From the NCBI GenBank assembly GCA_964517315.1, contig CAZFCJ010000012.1, forward strand, positions 1 through 49,844: a DNA stretch of 49,844 nucleotides. The letters run 5' to 3'. Below, piece after piece: positions 15,045-23,303 of this stretch (position 1 is its first letter; every line of letters starts with the position of its first letter). The notes beneath the pieces are model-generated. The model was not told the DNA's origin. It was given only the letters and a program-made list of their open reading frames with translations, and did no database searches. The translations under genes were made by a program, and so were the position numbers. Source of the stretch: DASWJQ01 sp964517315 (GTDB lineage: Bacteria > Chloroflexota > Anaerolineae > Anaerolineales > E44-bin32).

Positions 15045-17536
15045 CAGCTAAGATCTCCTGCGCCGTGGCACCACGCCCGATCGACCGCCTGACGGAGGCG
15101 GCGGTGGTCCGACTGGTCCAGGTCGGGGTCGCGTTCGAACAGCCGCTTTGCTTCCCGCCGGGCCTTCTCAATGAGCTGCACGTCCGTCAAGCGAGCCATT
15201 CGGATCTCGGCAAATCCGGATTGGCGTGTGCCGAAAAAGTCGCCCGGTCCGCGCTGGCGTAGGTCCATTTCGGCCAGCTCAAAGCCGTTGTTGGTCGCTT
15301 CCATCGCCTTCAAACGCTCGTTGTCGATCTCCTCGTCTGAGTTCGGGATCAGCAGGCAGTAAGATTTGTGCTCGCCTCGGCCGACCCGGCCGCGAAACTG
15401 ATGCAGCTGCGATAAGCCGAAGCGATTTGCCCCCTCGACGAGGAGGACCGAGGCGTTGGGGACGTCGACTCCGACTTCGACGACGGAGGTGGAGACCAGC
15501 ACGTCGATCTCGCCGTCGCGGAAGGCGTGCATGACCTGCTCCTTCTCCTCTCCCTTCAGGCGGCCGTGGAGCAGCCCCACGCGGTAACCGAGAAACACCT
15601 GCTCCTGCAGGTTCTCGTGCTCGTCAACCGCTGCTTTGGCCTGAACTTTCTCCGACCCCTCGACGAGGGGATAGATAATGAAGGCCTGTCTGCCCTCTTG
15701 GAGCTGGCCGAGAATGAAGTTGTAGGCTCGGGAGCGGTTCACCGGGGAGAGCACGCGGGTCTTAACCGGCGTTCGCCCGGGGGGCAGCTCGGGGATGACG
15801 GATAGATCCAGGTCGCCGTAGATCGTCAATGCCAATGAGCGCGGGATGGGCGTGGCCGTCATGACGAGTAAGTTCGGGGTGGTTCCCTTGGATCGCAGCG
15901 CGGCCCGCTGGTCCACACCGAAGCGCTGCTGCTCATCGATGATGGTCAGGCCGAGGTTCTGGAAGCGTACGGGCTCTTCCAGCAGCGCGTGGGTGCCGAT
16001 CACGACGTCGATCGTGCCTTCGGCCAGCCCCGTGTGGATCTCTTCCTTCTCGGCTTGCGGGGTGTCGCCAAGAAGGAGACGAATGCGCTTGCCCGGTACC
16101 CCGGTCGTGGAGGGCATGAGCTCGTTCAAGGTCGTGTAATGCTGTTCGGCGAGAATACTGGTGGGAGCCATCAACGCCGACTGGGAGCCGTTGTGCGCCG
16201 CGATGCCCAAGCACACCGCGGCGATCACCGTCTTGCCCGATCCGACGTCGCCCTCCAGCAGCCGGTTCATCGGGCGCTGGCTGGCGAGATCTTGGCGCAC
16301 ATCCGCCAACGCCGATTGTTGCCCCTCCGTAAGCTCGAATGGAAGATTGGCGATGAAGTGGTCGATCCAGGCCTCCTCCACTTCAAAGGGGACGGTTTCC
16401 TGACTCTCCCAGGCCTTCTTCTGACGCAGCACCCCCAGCTGGAGCAGGAACAGCTCATCGAACGCCAGTCGATGGCGGGCCCGCTCAAGGGCCTCGCGGC
16501 CATCCGGGAAATGAACCTGCTCCAAGGCTTGGGGCAGGGGCAGCAGATCGGCGGATTCGCGCACCGAAGGCGGGAGAGGATCCGGGACCCGCGGCGCCAG
16601 CCGTCCCACGACCGAATGCATCACCCGGCGGATCCACTTGGAGGTCACCCCGGCGGTCAGCGGGTAGACCGGCACGATGCGGTTGGTGTGGAGCTGCTCT
16701 CGCTCGAGCGGCTCCCACTCGGGGTTGTTCATCGTCAGTTTGCCCAGGTACTGGTCCATCTTGGCCGACAGCACGACGGGCTGCCCGGCCTTGAGCTTGC
16801 GGGCGATCCACGGCTGGTTGAACCAGGTCACGCGCAGCGATCCGGTCCCGTCACTCACCGTCGCTTCCGTGAGCTTCATCTTCCCGGAGCGAACCGTCCG
16901 CACGTTCACCTCATCGACCGTGGCGATGATCGTGACCTCTTCTCCGTACCACAGCCGGTTGATGGTCTTCAGCTCGGAGTAGTCGTCGTAGCGGCGCGGG
17001 AAGTGCCAGAGCAAGTCGCCCAGCGTGTATAGGTCGAGCTTTTCAAGGGTCTTGGCCGACTTCGGGCCAATGCCTCGAATCGTCGTCAGCGGGGCCTCGA
17101 GTGCGGCGGGCGCCTGGTCATCGTCCTTTATGGCTTCTTGAGTGGCGACCGCCGAGGTGGGGCGGTCGCGGCTCCGACCCCGGCTCACGCTCTCCGCCGG
17201 AGCCTCGCCCTCGGTCCCCTCCGATCCGTTGGCCTCGGACTGAGGCCGCGCGCGCTCCGACGCGCCGGGAAAGCCGCCCAGTTCGTCCGTTTCGGACTGA
17301 AGGCGTGACCACAAACCTTCCAGGACGTCGCGCCGCGAATCCGGGCTTAATCGGCCGTAGTCGCGCAGCCGGTCAACCACCGCCTTGATGGTCCTGTCTT
17401 CCACGCCCGTCTCGCGGGCTTCTTCCTCCCACGGCTCCAACATGCGTGCCAGGCCGCCCATGACGGCCTGATTGTCGAAGTCGCGCTGGGCTTCGAGCCG
17501 CAGATATTTGGTTAATTTTTCCAGAGCAGGATTCAT
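15044..17536 (-). CDS. recG: ATP-dependent DNA helicase RecG with N-terminal extension
   Basis: RecG reverses stalled replication forks and processes Holliday junctions. At 830 aa it is longer than the roughly 690 aa of the enterobacterial enzyme. Residues 1-150 form a helical then low-complexity Glu/Ser/Ala region. A helix-hairpin-helix (RGIGPKSAKTLEKL, 154-167) and the OB-fold wedge (about 195-290) follow. The helicase core has Walker A GDVGSGKT at 429-436, the Walker B region IIDEQQRFGVDQRAAL, where the usual DEQH is DEQQ, and the RGRVGRGEHKSYCLL region near the C-terminus. It lies between fakB and coaD, as in the Gram-positive yloU-yloV-recG neighbourhood. Confidence 0.95.
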   Translation of the reverse strand: MNPALEKLTKYLRLEAQRDFDNQAVMGGLARMLEPWEEEARETGVEDRTIKAVVDRLRDYGRLSPDSRRDVLEGLWSRLQSETDELGGFPGASERARPQSEANGSEGTEGEAPAESVSRGRSRDRPTSAVATQEAIKDDDQAPAALEAPLTTIRGIGPKSAKTLEKLDLYTLGDLLWHFPRRYDDYSELKTINRLWYGEEVTIIATVDEVNVRTVRSGKMKLTEATVSDGTGSLRVTWFNQPWIARKLKAGQPVVLSAKMDQYLGKLTMNNPEWEPLEREQLHTNRIVPVYPLTAGVTSKWIRRVMHSVVGRLAPRVPDPLPPSVRESADLLPLPQALEQVHFPDGREALERARHRLAFDELFLLQLGVLRQKKAWESQETVPFEVEEAWIDHFIANLPFELTEGQQSALADVRQDLASQRPMNRLLEGDVGSGKTVIAAVCLGIAAHNGSQSALMAPTSILAEQHYTTLNELMPSTTGVPGKRIRLLLGDTPQAEKEEIHTGLAEGTIDVVIGTHALLEEPVRFQNLGLTIIDEQQRFGVDQRAALRSKGTTPNLLVMTATPIPRSLALTIYGDLDLSVIPELPPGRTPVKTRVLSPVNRSRAYNFILGQLQEGRQAFIIYPLVEGSEKVQAKAAVDEHENLQEQVFLGYRVGLLHGRLKGEEKEQVMHAFRDGEIDVLVSTSVVEVGVDVPNASVLLVEGANRFGLSQLHQFRGRVGRGEHKSYCLLIPNSDEEIDNERLKAMEATNNGFELAEMDLRQRGPGDFFGTRQSGFAEIRMARLTDVQLIEKARREAKRLFERDPDLDQSDHRRLRQAVDRAWCHGAGDLS

Positions 17537-17606
17537 GCGCTGTGTAAAGGTGCTCCTCCGGGCCCGCAGGCCATCATACCATCAGGCTCGAGCGTCCACA
17601 TGCGGG

Positions 17607-18467
17607 TCACAGGAGCTCGTCCTCCGCCTCCAGCACGATGACCCCCATCCCGTTGCGCCCCACAAGACTGGCCGTCACGGGTCCGTAATCGGCGTGGGTC
17701 AGCGGGGTATCCGGGTGGATGGCCTGCAGCCGTTCCTGCATCCAGCGGCCGTCCTCGGTGAGGTCCTGCGTGGGCTGAACGATGGCGATATGGTCCAGCG
17801 CGGTGAACTCCGCGACGAACTCGACGACCTTTTCCAGGGCACGGATCCGCGAGCGCACTTTCTCCATCGGGATGAGCCTTCCGTCTTCCATGGTGAGAAA
17901 GGCGATGACGCCGAGCATGTTGCCCAGGATTGCCTGAGTTCGGGTGATCAAGCCCTGCCGCTCGAGGTACATCAGGTCGTCCACGAACAGCACCATATAA
18001 ACGCGGGGAATCATGCCCCGCACCAAACGCACGATGCTGTCCAGGGAGGCGCCCTGCTCTGAGGCTTCGACCGCGGCCTGAACCATCAGTCCCAATCCCG
18101 CGGAAAGCGACTGAGAATCGACAACTTGGATGTCGTACCGTCCAAGGAACCGTTCGCTCGCGCGGTGGGCGCGGGGCAGAACTCGGCTCGCCGCGGGCGC
18201 CGTATGCAGCGACAGGATCTGGTCCGTTTTTACATACAAGTCGGAGTAAATGGAAGCCAGCTCTTCGACAGTGGGGGGTTCGGACTGGGGGGGCGAGGCG
18301 GTGTCCAGGAGCTCCCGATACGAAGAGAGCGGCCGGGTGGGATCCTCGACTGCGATCCGATCGTTGCAGCGGATCCGCAACGGCACCTTGGTCAGAAGTG
18401 GGTGGGACCAAAGTCTTGGATCCGGGGGGCGGGCGGAAGTGTCGGCGGCGACGTGGACCGGTGACAT
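17607..18467 (-). CDS. DegV-family fatty-acid-binding protein (FakB-type)
   Basis: DegV/FakB proteins bind a fatty acid and present its carboxylate to the kinase FakA. This 286-aa protein has the DegV landmarks VVDSQSLSAGLGLMV (middle) and LMYLERQGLITRTQAILGNMLG with the following strand. Its N-terminus reads ADTSARPPDP where most family members have TDSTADLP, so the lipid-headgroup loop is altered. A TTG start nine bases upstream would overlap fakA. I choose the ATG at 18467, one base after the fakA stop. The position directly behind fakA strongly supports a FakA-FakB pair. Confidence 0.87.
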   Translation of the reverse strand: MSPVHVAADTSARPPDPRLWSHPLLTKVPLRIRCNDRIAVEDPTRPLSSYRELLDTASPPQSEPPTVEELASIYSDLYVKTDQILSLHTAPAASRVLPRAHRASERFLGRYDIQVVDSQSLSAGLGLMVQAAVEASEQGASLDSIVRLVRGMIPRVYMVLFVDDLMYLERQGLITRTQAILGNMLGVIAFLTMEDGRLIPMEKVRSRIRALEKVVEFVAEFTALDHIAIVQPTQDLTEDGRWMQERLQAIHPDTPLTHADYGPVTASLVGRNGMGVIVLEAEDELL

Positions 18468-18468
18468 G

Positions 18469-20163
18469 TCACTCAATAGAGATGATGAAGTCGTAGTGGG
18501 GCTGGCCGCCGTCGATCAGCTCCACCTCCAGGTCTGGCCAGTGCTGGCGGATCTCATCTGCAAGCTCGTTGGCTTTCTGGTGGGAAACGTCGGTCCCCCG
18601 GTACAAGGCCACGATCTCAGCCTCCCCGGCGCCCCCTTGTTCGAGGATCTGAAACAAGCAGGAGCGCAGCTCTTCTCCCGAGATGATGAGCTTGCCTTCG
18701 AGCAGCCCGATCACCTCTCCTTGTTCCACTCTCACGCCGTCGATCTCCACACTGCGCGTAGCGCGGGTGAGTTCGCCCGTGGTGACGGTGTCTATGGCTT
18801 TGCTCATGGAGTCGGCCACCGCGTCGAGGTCGCCGTCCGGATCGTACTCGAACATCGCGGCAACCCCTTGAGGCACGCTTCTGGTCGGCAAGACCCTGAT
18901 CTGTTTCACCGTCAAATCGCGCGCCTGTGCGGCGGCAAGGTGGATGTTCTCGTTGTTGGGCAACACGATGATCGATTGCGCGGACAAGTTCTCAAAGCTG
19001 CCCATGATTTCTTCCGTGCTGGGGTTCATCGTCTGTCCACCCTCGATGATGGCAGCAGCCCCGAGGCCGGCGAACACCCGGGCGATGCCGCTCCCGGGGC
19101 TCACGGCGACGATTGCGATCTGGCCGGGTTGGATGTTGTTGAGGTGATAATCGGCCCCATCCCCCATCTCGATCCGCTCGCTTACCTGATCCATGAGATT
19201 TTCGAGGTGGACCTGGGTGATGGTGCCGAGTCCCCGGATATATTCGATGGGTTCGTATTGGGTGTTCTCTGGCACGTGAATATGCATGCGGTAAAGCCCA
19301 TCTCCCTCGCCTACTTGGATCGAAGTGCCCATTTGCTCAAGCCGCTCGTAGAAGTTGCTCAGGTCGAAGCCCTTCCCGGGGCGGAAATCGACCACGATTT
19401 CCCAATCCTGGCCGGGCTCCACGGATTCGGCCGCGCTCTCGATGTCAACCTCCTCCAATGGGACCGGTTGCTGAGCGGGCTCGTCCAGCGGCAGTCGATA
19501 GGCGGCCCGCAGCATCCCCTCGAGGATAAAGAACAGGCCCTTGCCCCCGGCATCGACTACACCGGCCTCGCGCAGCACCGGCAGCAGCTCAGGGGTACGC
19601 TCGACGCTTTTCTCGGCCGCTTCGACGACCTGCTCCAGGACCTCGAGCACCGACTCAGCTCCGTCTGCCCGGGCCGCTTCGGCCGCTGCCGCGACGTCCT
19701 TGGACACGGTAAGGATCGTGCCCTCGACGGGCCGGACCACACCCTTGTACGCCGTGTCGCGGGCCTCGACCAAGCCCTTCACGAACGCGTGGGCGTCGAT
19801 TTCGTCCCGGCCGTCCACCGCGCGGGCAAAGCCTCGCCAAAGTTGCGAGAGGATCACCCCCGAATTGCCGCGCGCGCCCATGAGAGCCCCTTGGGCTATG
19901 GAGTGGGCTACCGTGCTCGCGGAGGCGCTGTCGTGGGATTCGATCTCCTCCCAAGCCGCCTGCATCGTCAGCGCCATGTTCGTGCCTGTATCGCCGTCCG
20001 GGACGGGAAAGACGTTCAGCGAGTTGACGACCTGTTGATGGGTTCGCAACCAGGTGAGACCCGCGTTCAGCGCCTGGCGCACATTGTGTCCATCGACGGC
20101 GACATAGCGACGAGACAGAAGCTCGTTGGAGGCCCCTAGATCCTTTGGCTGGGCGGTGGCCAT
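18469..20163 (-). CDS. fakA: Fatty acid kinase catalytic subunit FakA (DAK/YloV family)
   Basis: FakA phosphorylates fatty acids bound to FakB with ATP. The acyl-phosphate then enters phospholipid synthesis through PlsY/PlsX. The 564-aa protein has an N-terminal DhaL-type kinase domain with the Mg-ATP motif NVFPVPDGDTGTNM (about 51-64) and ARGNSGVILSQ (about 97-107). A middle domain follows with GVVDAGGKGLFFIL (about 200), and then a C-terminal DegV-like region that docks FakB. A GTG at 20181 is possible, but the ATG at 20163 has AAGGAAG six bases upstream. The order asp23-fakA-fakB matches yloU-yloV of Firmicutes. Confidence 0.92.
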   Translation of the reverse strand: MATAQPKDLGASNELLSRRYVAVDGHNVRQALNAGLTWLRTHQQVVNSLNVFPVPDGDTGTNMALTMQAAWEEIESHDSASASTVAHSIAQGALMGARGNSGVILSQLWRGFARAVDGRDEIDAHAFVKGLVEARDTAYKGVVRPVEGTILTVSKDVAAAAEAARADGAESVLEVLEQVVEAAEKSVERTPELLPVLREAGVVDAGGKGLFFILEGMLRAAYRLPLDEPAQQPVPLEEVDIESAAESVEPGQDWEIVVDFRPGKGFDLSNFYERLEQMGTSIQVGEGDGLYRMHIHVPENTQYEPIEYIRGLGTITQVHLENLMDQVSERIEMGDGADYHLNNIQPGQIAIVAVSPGSGIARVFAGLGAAAIIEGGQTMNPSTEEIMGSFENLSAQSIIVLPNNENIHLAAAQARDLTVKQIRVLPTRSVPQGVAAMFEYDPDGDLDAVADSMSKAIDTVTTGELTRATRSVEIDGVRVEQGEVIGLLEGKLIISGEELRSCLFQILEQGGAGEAEIVALYRGTDVSHQKANELADEIRQHWPDLEVELIDGGQPHYDFIISIE

Positions 20164-20190
20164 CGGGAGCTTCCTTCCCACGCTGTGGGG

Positions 20191-20577
20191 TCAGTCGCGG
20201 CTGCTGACCCGAAGGTCCTGAACGTGAACGTTCACCGCCGCGACCGGCATGCCGAGGGCCCTCTCCACCTTGTACTGGACCGCGTGGGCCACGCTGGCGG
20301 CCACGGACGATATCCGGGTACCGTATTCTATGACCACGTGCAAGTCGATGATGATATGCCCCTCGACAGTATGCACGTCGACTCCATGCCGCGGATCGTG
20401 GGCGAGCACGTTGGCGATGCCGTTCATTAGATTCTTGGAGGCCATCCCCACGATTCCATAGGATTGCAATGTCGCCTGGGATGCGATCGTGGCGATCGCT
20501 GCAGGAGCGATAACAATGCGCCCATATTCCCTTTTAGCGTCGGTGGAGGACGTCGTTTGCCTTGACGTGCTCATCAT
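20191..20577 (-). CDS. Asp23/Gls24 family protein (YloU-like)
   Basis: This 128-aa protein has the Asp23/Gls24 fold: the strand-helix segment EYGRIVIAPAAIATIASQAT (about 17-36), then YGIVGMAS, the VDVHTVEGHIIIDLHVVIEYG strands, and a helix ending in the VNVHVQDLRV strand. In Firmicutes Asp23-family proteins are abundant membrane-associated or envelope-stress proteins, and the YloU subgroup is always next to fakA. Two adjacent ATGs (20577 and 20574) are both possible; GAGG lies just upstream. It is transcribed away from rpmB. Confidence 0.9.
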   Translation of the reverse strand: MMSTSRQTTSSTDAKREYGRIVIAPAAIATIASQATLQSYGIVGMASKNLMNGIANVLAHDPRHGVDVHTVEGHIIIDLHVVIEYGTRISSVAASVAHAVQYKVERALGMPVAAVNVHVQDLRVSSRD

Positions 20578-20660
20578 GCCTCACAGTTCACTGGATCCCT
20601 ATGGTAAGATAAACACCGCTTCACGGAAGTATCGTTTTTCGATGAAAGGGTGTTGGTTCG

Positions 20661-20840
20661 ATGGCTCATTGTGAACACTGCGGGAAGAAGACGCAGTTTG
20701 GAAAGAATCGGAGCTTCTCAATGAAGGCGACCCGGCGCAAGTTCAAGCCGAACCTTCAGAAGGTGAAGGTTCTTGAGGATGGGCGTCTCGTACAGAAGAC
20801 TCTGTGCACGAAGTGCATCAAACGCTTGTCGCGCGTCTGA
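20661..20840 (+). CDS. rpmB: 50S ribosomal protein L28 (zinc-binding form)
   Basis: This 59-aa protein starts MAHCEHCGKKTQFG and ends CIKRLSRV. It is the C+ form of bL28, with two Cys pairs (C4/C7 and C49/C52) that bind zinc. The basic middle (MKATRRKFKPN) is typical. The gene is divergent from asp23-fakA, the same neighbourhood as in Bacillus. GAAAGGG about ten bases upstream may serve as ribosome-binding site, and a TAAGAT at 20605-20610 may be the -10. A clear hairpin terminator follows at 20879-20897. A Zn-binding L28 often means a zinc-free paralogue exists elsewhere, which cannot be seen here. Confidence 0.96.
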   Translation: MAHCEHCGKKTQFGKNRSFSMKATRRKFKPNLQKVKVLEDGRLVQKTLCTKCIKRLSRV

Positions 20841-20878
20841 CCAACTTCCTTCGCTCTCAAGCAACCGGACGAGATCTC

Positions 20879-20897
20879 GGCCGCCGATCAGGCGGCC
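20879..20897 (+). terminator. rpmB terminator
   Basis: GGCCGCC and GGCGGCC pair perfectly around GATCA, followed by TTTCTGCTT. It lies 38 bases after the rpmB stop and before the end of the convergent rpe gene. Confidence 0.75.
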
Positions 20898-20914
20898 TTT
20901 CTGCTTGTCCACGG

Positions 20915-21592
20915 TTAGGCGGGACTCGGCTGTGTGGATTCGCGCAAGGTTTGCACCCCCGCCTCGATCCCATCCGGGTGCTGGAAAATAGAACTGGCTG
21001 CGGCGAGTACCGTCGCCCCTGCTTCGATCACGGAAGGTGCGGTGTCGGCGCTGATCCCGCCATCCACCTGTAAATGCGCCCGCGAACGATGCTCGTCGAG
21101 CGTTTGTCGGGCCTCTCTGACCTTCGACAGCATTGAAGGTAGAAAATCCTGGCCTGAGAAGCCCGGGTTCACCGTCATCACGAGAATCAAATCGATCAGA
21201 TCGAGCACCGGTTCGATCGTCGCCGCGGCGGTGCCCGGATTCAGGGCAAGGCCCGCGCTGCAACCGCTCTCACGAATGGATTGCAGGGTTCGGTGCAGAT
21301 GGGTGCAAGCCTCAATGTGGACGGTCAAGGAGTCGGCTCCGGCCTGGGCGAAATCTTCCACATAGCGTGCGGGGTCCTCCATCATCAGGTGGACATCGAG
21401 CGGCAGGTCCGTTGCGCGCCGGCACGCTCGGACGATCAACGGGCCCATGGTGATATTGGGAACGAAATGACCGTCCATGACATCGATGTGAATCCAGTCC
21501 ACCCCCGCGGCTTGGGCGGCACGGACTTGCTCGCCGAGGTGGCCGAAATCTGCGGAAAGGATTGAGGCGGATAAGAGGACGGATTCGTCCAT
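20915..21592 (-). CDS. rpe: Ribulose-phosphate 3-epimerase
   Basis: Rpe interconverts ribulose-5-phosphate and xylulose-5-phosphate in the pentose phosphate pathway. The 225-aa TIM barrel starts SASILSADFGHL (about 8-19) and has HIDVMDGHFVPNITMGP with the metal-binding His and Asp, DVHLMMEDP, the loop MTVNPGFSGQDF and the second Asp in QVDGGI. The open frame reaches 21811, but the upstream part is not conserved. The ATG at 21592 lies seven bases after a TATGAT -10 with TTGTCA 17 bases before that. This is one of the best promoters in the window and indicates a leaderless mRNA. An ATG at 21604 would lie inside the -10. Confidence 0.95.
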   Translation of the reverse strand: MDESVLLSASILSADFGHLGEQVRAAQAAGVDWIHIDVMDGHFVPNITMGPLIVRACRRATDLPLDVHLMMEDPARYVEDFAQAGADSLTVHIEACTHLHRTLQSIRESGCSAGLALNPGTAAATIEPVLDLIDLILVMTVNPGFSGQDFLPSMLSKVREARQTLDEHRSRAHLQVDGGISADTAPSVIEAGATVLAAASSIFQHPDGIEAGVQTLRESTQPSPA

Positions 21593-21628
21593 CGATCCAA
21601 TCATACCGTCGCGGACAGGCGATGACAA
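21593..21628 (-). promoter_or_regulatory. Leaderless sigma-70 promoter of rpe
   Basis: On the minus strand TTGTCA (plus 21623-21628), a 17-base spacer and TATGAT (21600-21605) stand seven bases before the ATG at 21592. The predicted transcription start falls on or next to the A of the ATG. Confidence 0.7.
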
Positions 21629-21706
21629 GGAGGCCGGAACCGGCGCCCTGTAATTTGTTTGTAAGGTCGGTCGGCCTCCGATTGACTGATACTGGGAGAA
21701 GGAGCC

Positions 21707-21850
21707 ATGTGTCGTCCGGTCCAATTTAACTTCTCCTGCGCTGCCCGTGAAGTGGGTTCTCGCCTTTCGCTGGCCGCGCCCGGACATCAAGGATCCTCTC
21801 CGCGGGGACATGCGCGAATGTCGTCCGTTTCACCTGTAACCCCGGGCTGA
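21707..21850 (+). CDS. Possible 47-aa small ORF upstream of the histidine kinase
   Basis: An ATG at 21707 is preceded by GGAGAAGGAG at ideal distance and opens a 47-codon frame (MCRPVQFNFSCAAREVG at the start) that stops 39 bases before the kinase gene. The product is basic, Ser/Arg-rich and has no recognised domain. The strong ribosome-binding site is the only positive evidence. It may be a leader peptide, a small protein or chance. Confidence 0.2.
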   Translation: MCRPVQFNFSCAAREVGSRLSLAAPGHQGSSPRGHARMSSVSPVTPG

Positions 21851-21889
21851 AGCGAGGTTCGGTCAGCCCATGCGCCGAGAGGGCCAAGA

Positions 21890-23221
21890 GTGAGCGCGTT
21901 TACCGAATGGCTGAATTCATTTCTGGAAGATAACGGGGGGTCGCGGGCCAAAAGAAACGCCCACCGCCCGAACGAAATGGATGAAGCCAAGCTGGCGGAG
22001 ATCAAGCGGCTTGAGGATGAGCTGAGCCGATTGTGGTCTGTGCTGCGCATGACCGCGGCGATGACCGCGACGCTCAATTATGAGCGTGTGCTCGACATGG
22101 CCCTCGACCTCGGTGTGGCGGCGCTCGCCGACCCCTCCGAAAGCGCTGATCGTGTCGTCGGGGCGCTGCTTATGTTCGAAGATAATGAACTTCATATCGT
22201 GTCCGAGCGAGGGATGACATCGGCGGACATGCGGGTCCGGTTGCCGGCTCAAGAGGGCGTACTGGCCAGGGCGCTGGACGGTACCGAGGCTCAGATCACC
22301 AACGGTCCACAAGAGGATCCTGAACTGCGGAGGATGGCGGGCTTGCACACGTGCAGGCAAGCGGCTTGCATACCCTTGGCCGTTGGTCTTGATATTTACG
22401 GTGTGCTCCTGTTCGGCCATCCTGACCGGGGATTCTTCGAGCGCGCGGACCGGCTCGAACTTCTCGAGGTCACCGGTCAGCAGGCCATGATCGCACTGCA
22501 GAATGCGCGCCTGTACCGGGAACTGGAGCAAGAGAAGGAGCGAATCTCCGAGATCCAGGAGGAAGCCCGCAACAAACTCGCCCGGGACCTGCATGATGGG
22601 CCGACGCAGTCCATCAGCGCGATCGGCATGCGGGTCAATTTCACCCGTCGGCTGATGGAGCGTGATACCAAGGCGGCGGCGGATGAACTTTTCAAGATCG
22701 AGGAGCTGGCCCGCCGAACGACCAAGGAAATGCGACAAATGCTGTTCACGCTGCGCCCGCTGGTTCTGGAGTCGGAAGGATTGATTCCAGCGCTCGAGCA
22801 GCTGGCGGAGAAAGTGGCCGACACGCACGGCCAAGCGGTCAAAGTGGAAGCGAGCTGGGATGTAGCCGAGGAGCTGGAGGTCGGGAAACAAGGAGTCCTA
22901 TTCTTCCTGGCCGAAGAGGCTGTGAACAACGCTCGTAAGCACGCGGAGGCCAATCAAATTTGGATCCGCCTGCATCAACATGAAGACGTGCTGGTGCTGG
23001 ATGTGGTCGACGACGGCCAGGGTTTCGATGTTTCGACGGTGGAGAACGATTATGCCAGCCGGGGTAGCTTGGGGCTGCTCAACTTGCATGAGCGAGCCGA
23101 GCTTCTGAACGGGGTGTTGAAAATCGATTCGGTCCCCGGCGATGGGACTCGGGTGCGCGTCATCGTCCCCACCTCTGTCGAGGCCGCCGAGCGGGTGCAC
23201 CGGGCGGGGTTCGCCGCCTGA
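21890..23221 (+). CDS. Cytoplasmic GAF-domain sensor histidine kinase (NarL/DegS type)
   Basis: This 443-aa protein has no membrane segment. An N-terminal helix (30-55) leads into a GAF domain at about 55-208, then a short coiled coil and a HisKA_3 dimerisation domain with the phospho-acceptor H235 in ARDLHDGPTQS. The HATPase domain has EEAVNNARKHA (N box), DDGQGFD (G1) and GSLGLLNLHERAE (G2). Kinases of this type phosphorylate NarL/LuxR-type regulators. None is adjacent, so it is an orphan here. Five Cys/His candidates in the GAF domain (for example around GLHTCRQAACIP) could bind a cofactor, but this is a guess. It starts at GTG 21890, seven bases after AGAGGG. Confidence 0.9.
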   Translation: MSAFTEWLNSFLEDNGGSRAKRNAHRPNEMDEAKLAEIKRLEDELSRLWSVLRMTAAMTATLNYERVLDMALDLGVAALADPSESADRVVGALLMFEDNELHIVSERGMTSADMRVRLPAQEGVLARALDGTEAQITNGPQEDPELRRMAGLHTCRQAACIPLAVGLDIYGVLLFGHPDRGFFERADRLELLEVTGQQAMIALQNARLYRELEQEKERISEIQEEARNKLARDLHDGPTQSISAIGMRVNFTRRLMERDTKAAADELFKIEELARRTTKEMRQMLFTLRPLVLESEGLIPALEQLAEKVADTHGQAVKVEASWDVAEELEVGKQGVLFFLAEEAVNNARKHAEANQIWIRLHQHEDVLVLDVVDDGQGFDVSTVENDYASRGSLGLLNLHERAELLNGVLKIDSVPGDGTRVRVIVPTSVEAAERVHRAGFAA

Positions 23222-23281
23222 TTCCCCTGGTATTCGAATTGAATTGGTGTGGATTGCCTTGTCTGAGGCGTCTCAGCTCAC

Positions 23282-23303
23282 GCGGCCGCTATCCAGCGGC
23301 CGC
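23282..23303 (+). terminator. Terminator of the histidine kinase gene
   Basis: GCGGCCGC and GCGGCCGC form a perfect 8-bp stem (each arm is self-complementary) around TATCCA, followed by TTCTTCG. It lies 61 bases after the kinase stop. It overlaps the last codons of the convergent rlmN gene. Confidence 0.6.

Noticed and set aside
18250..20139. 629-codon open frame antisense to fakB and fakA
   Set aside because: Shadow of two well-supported genes; no recognisable domain and biased composition.
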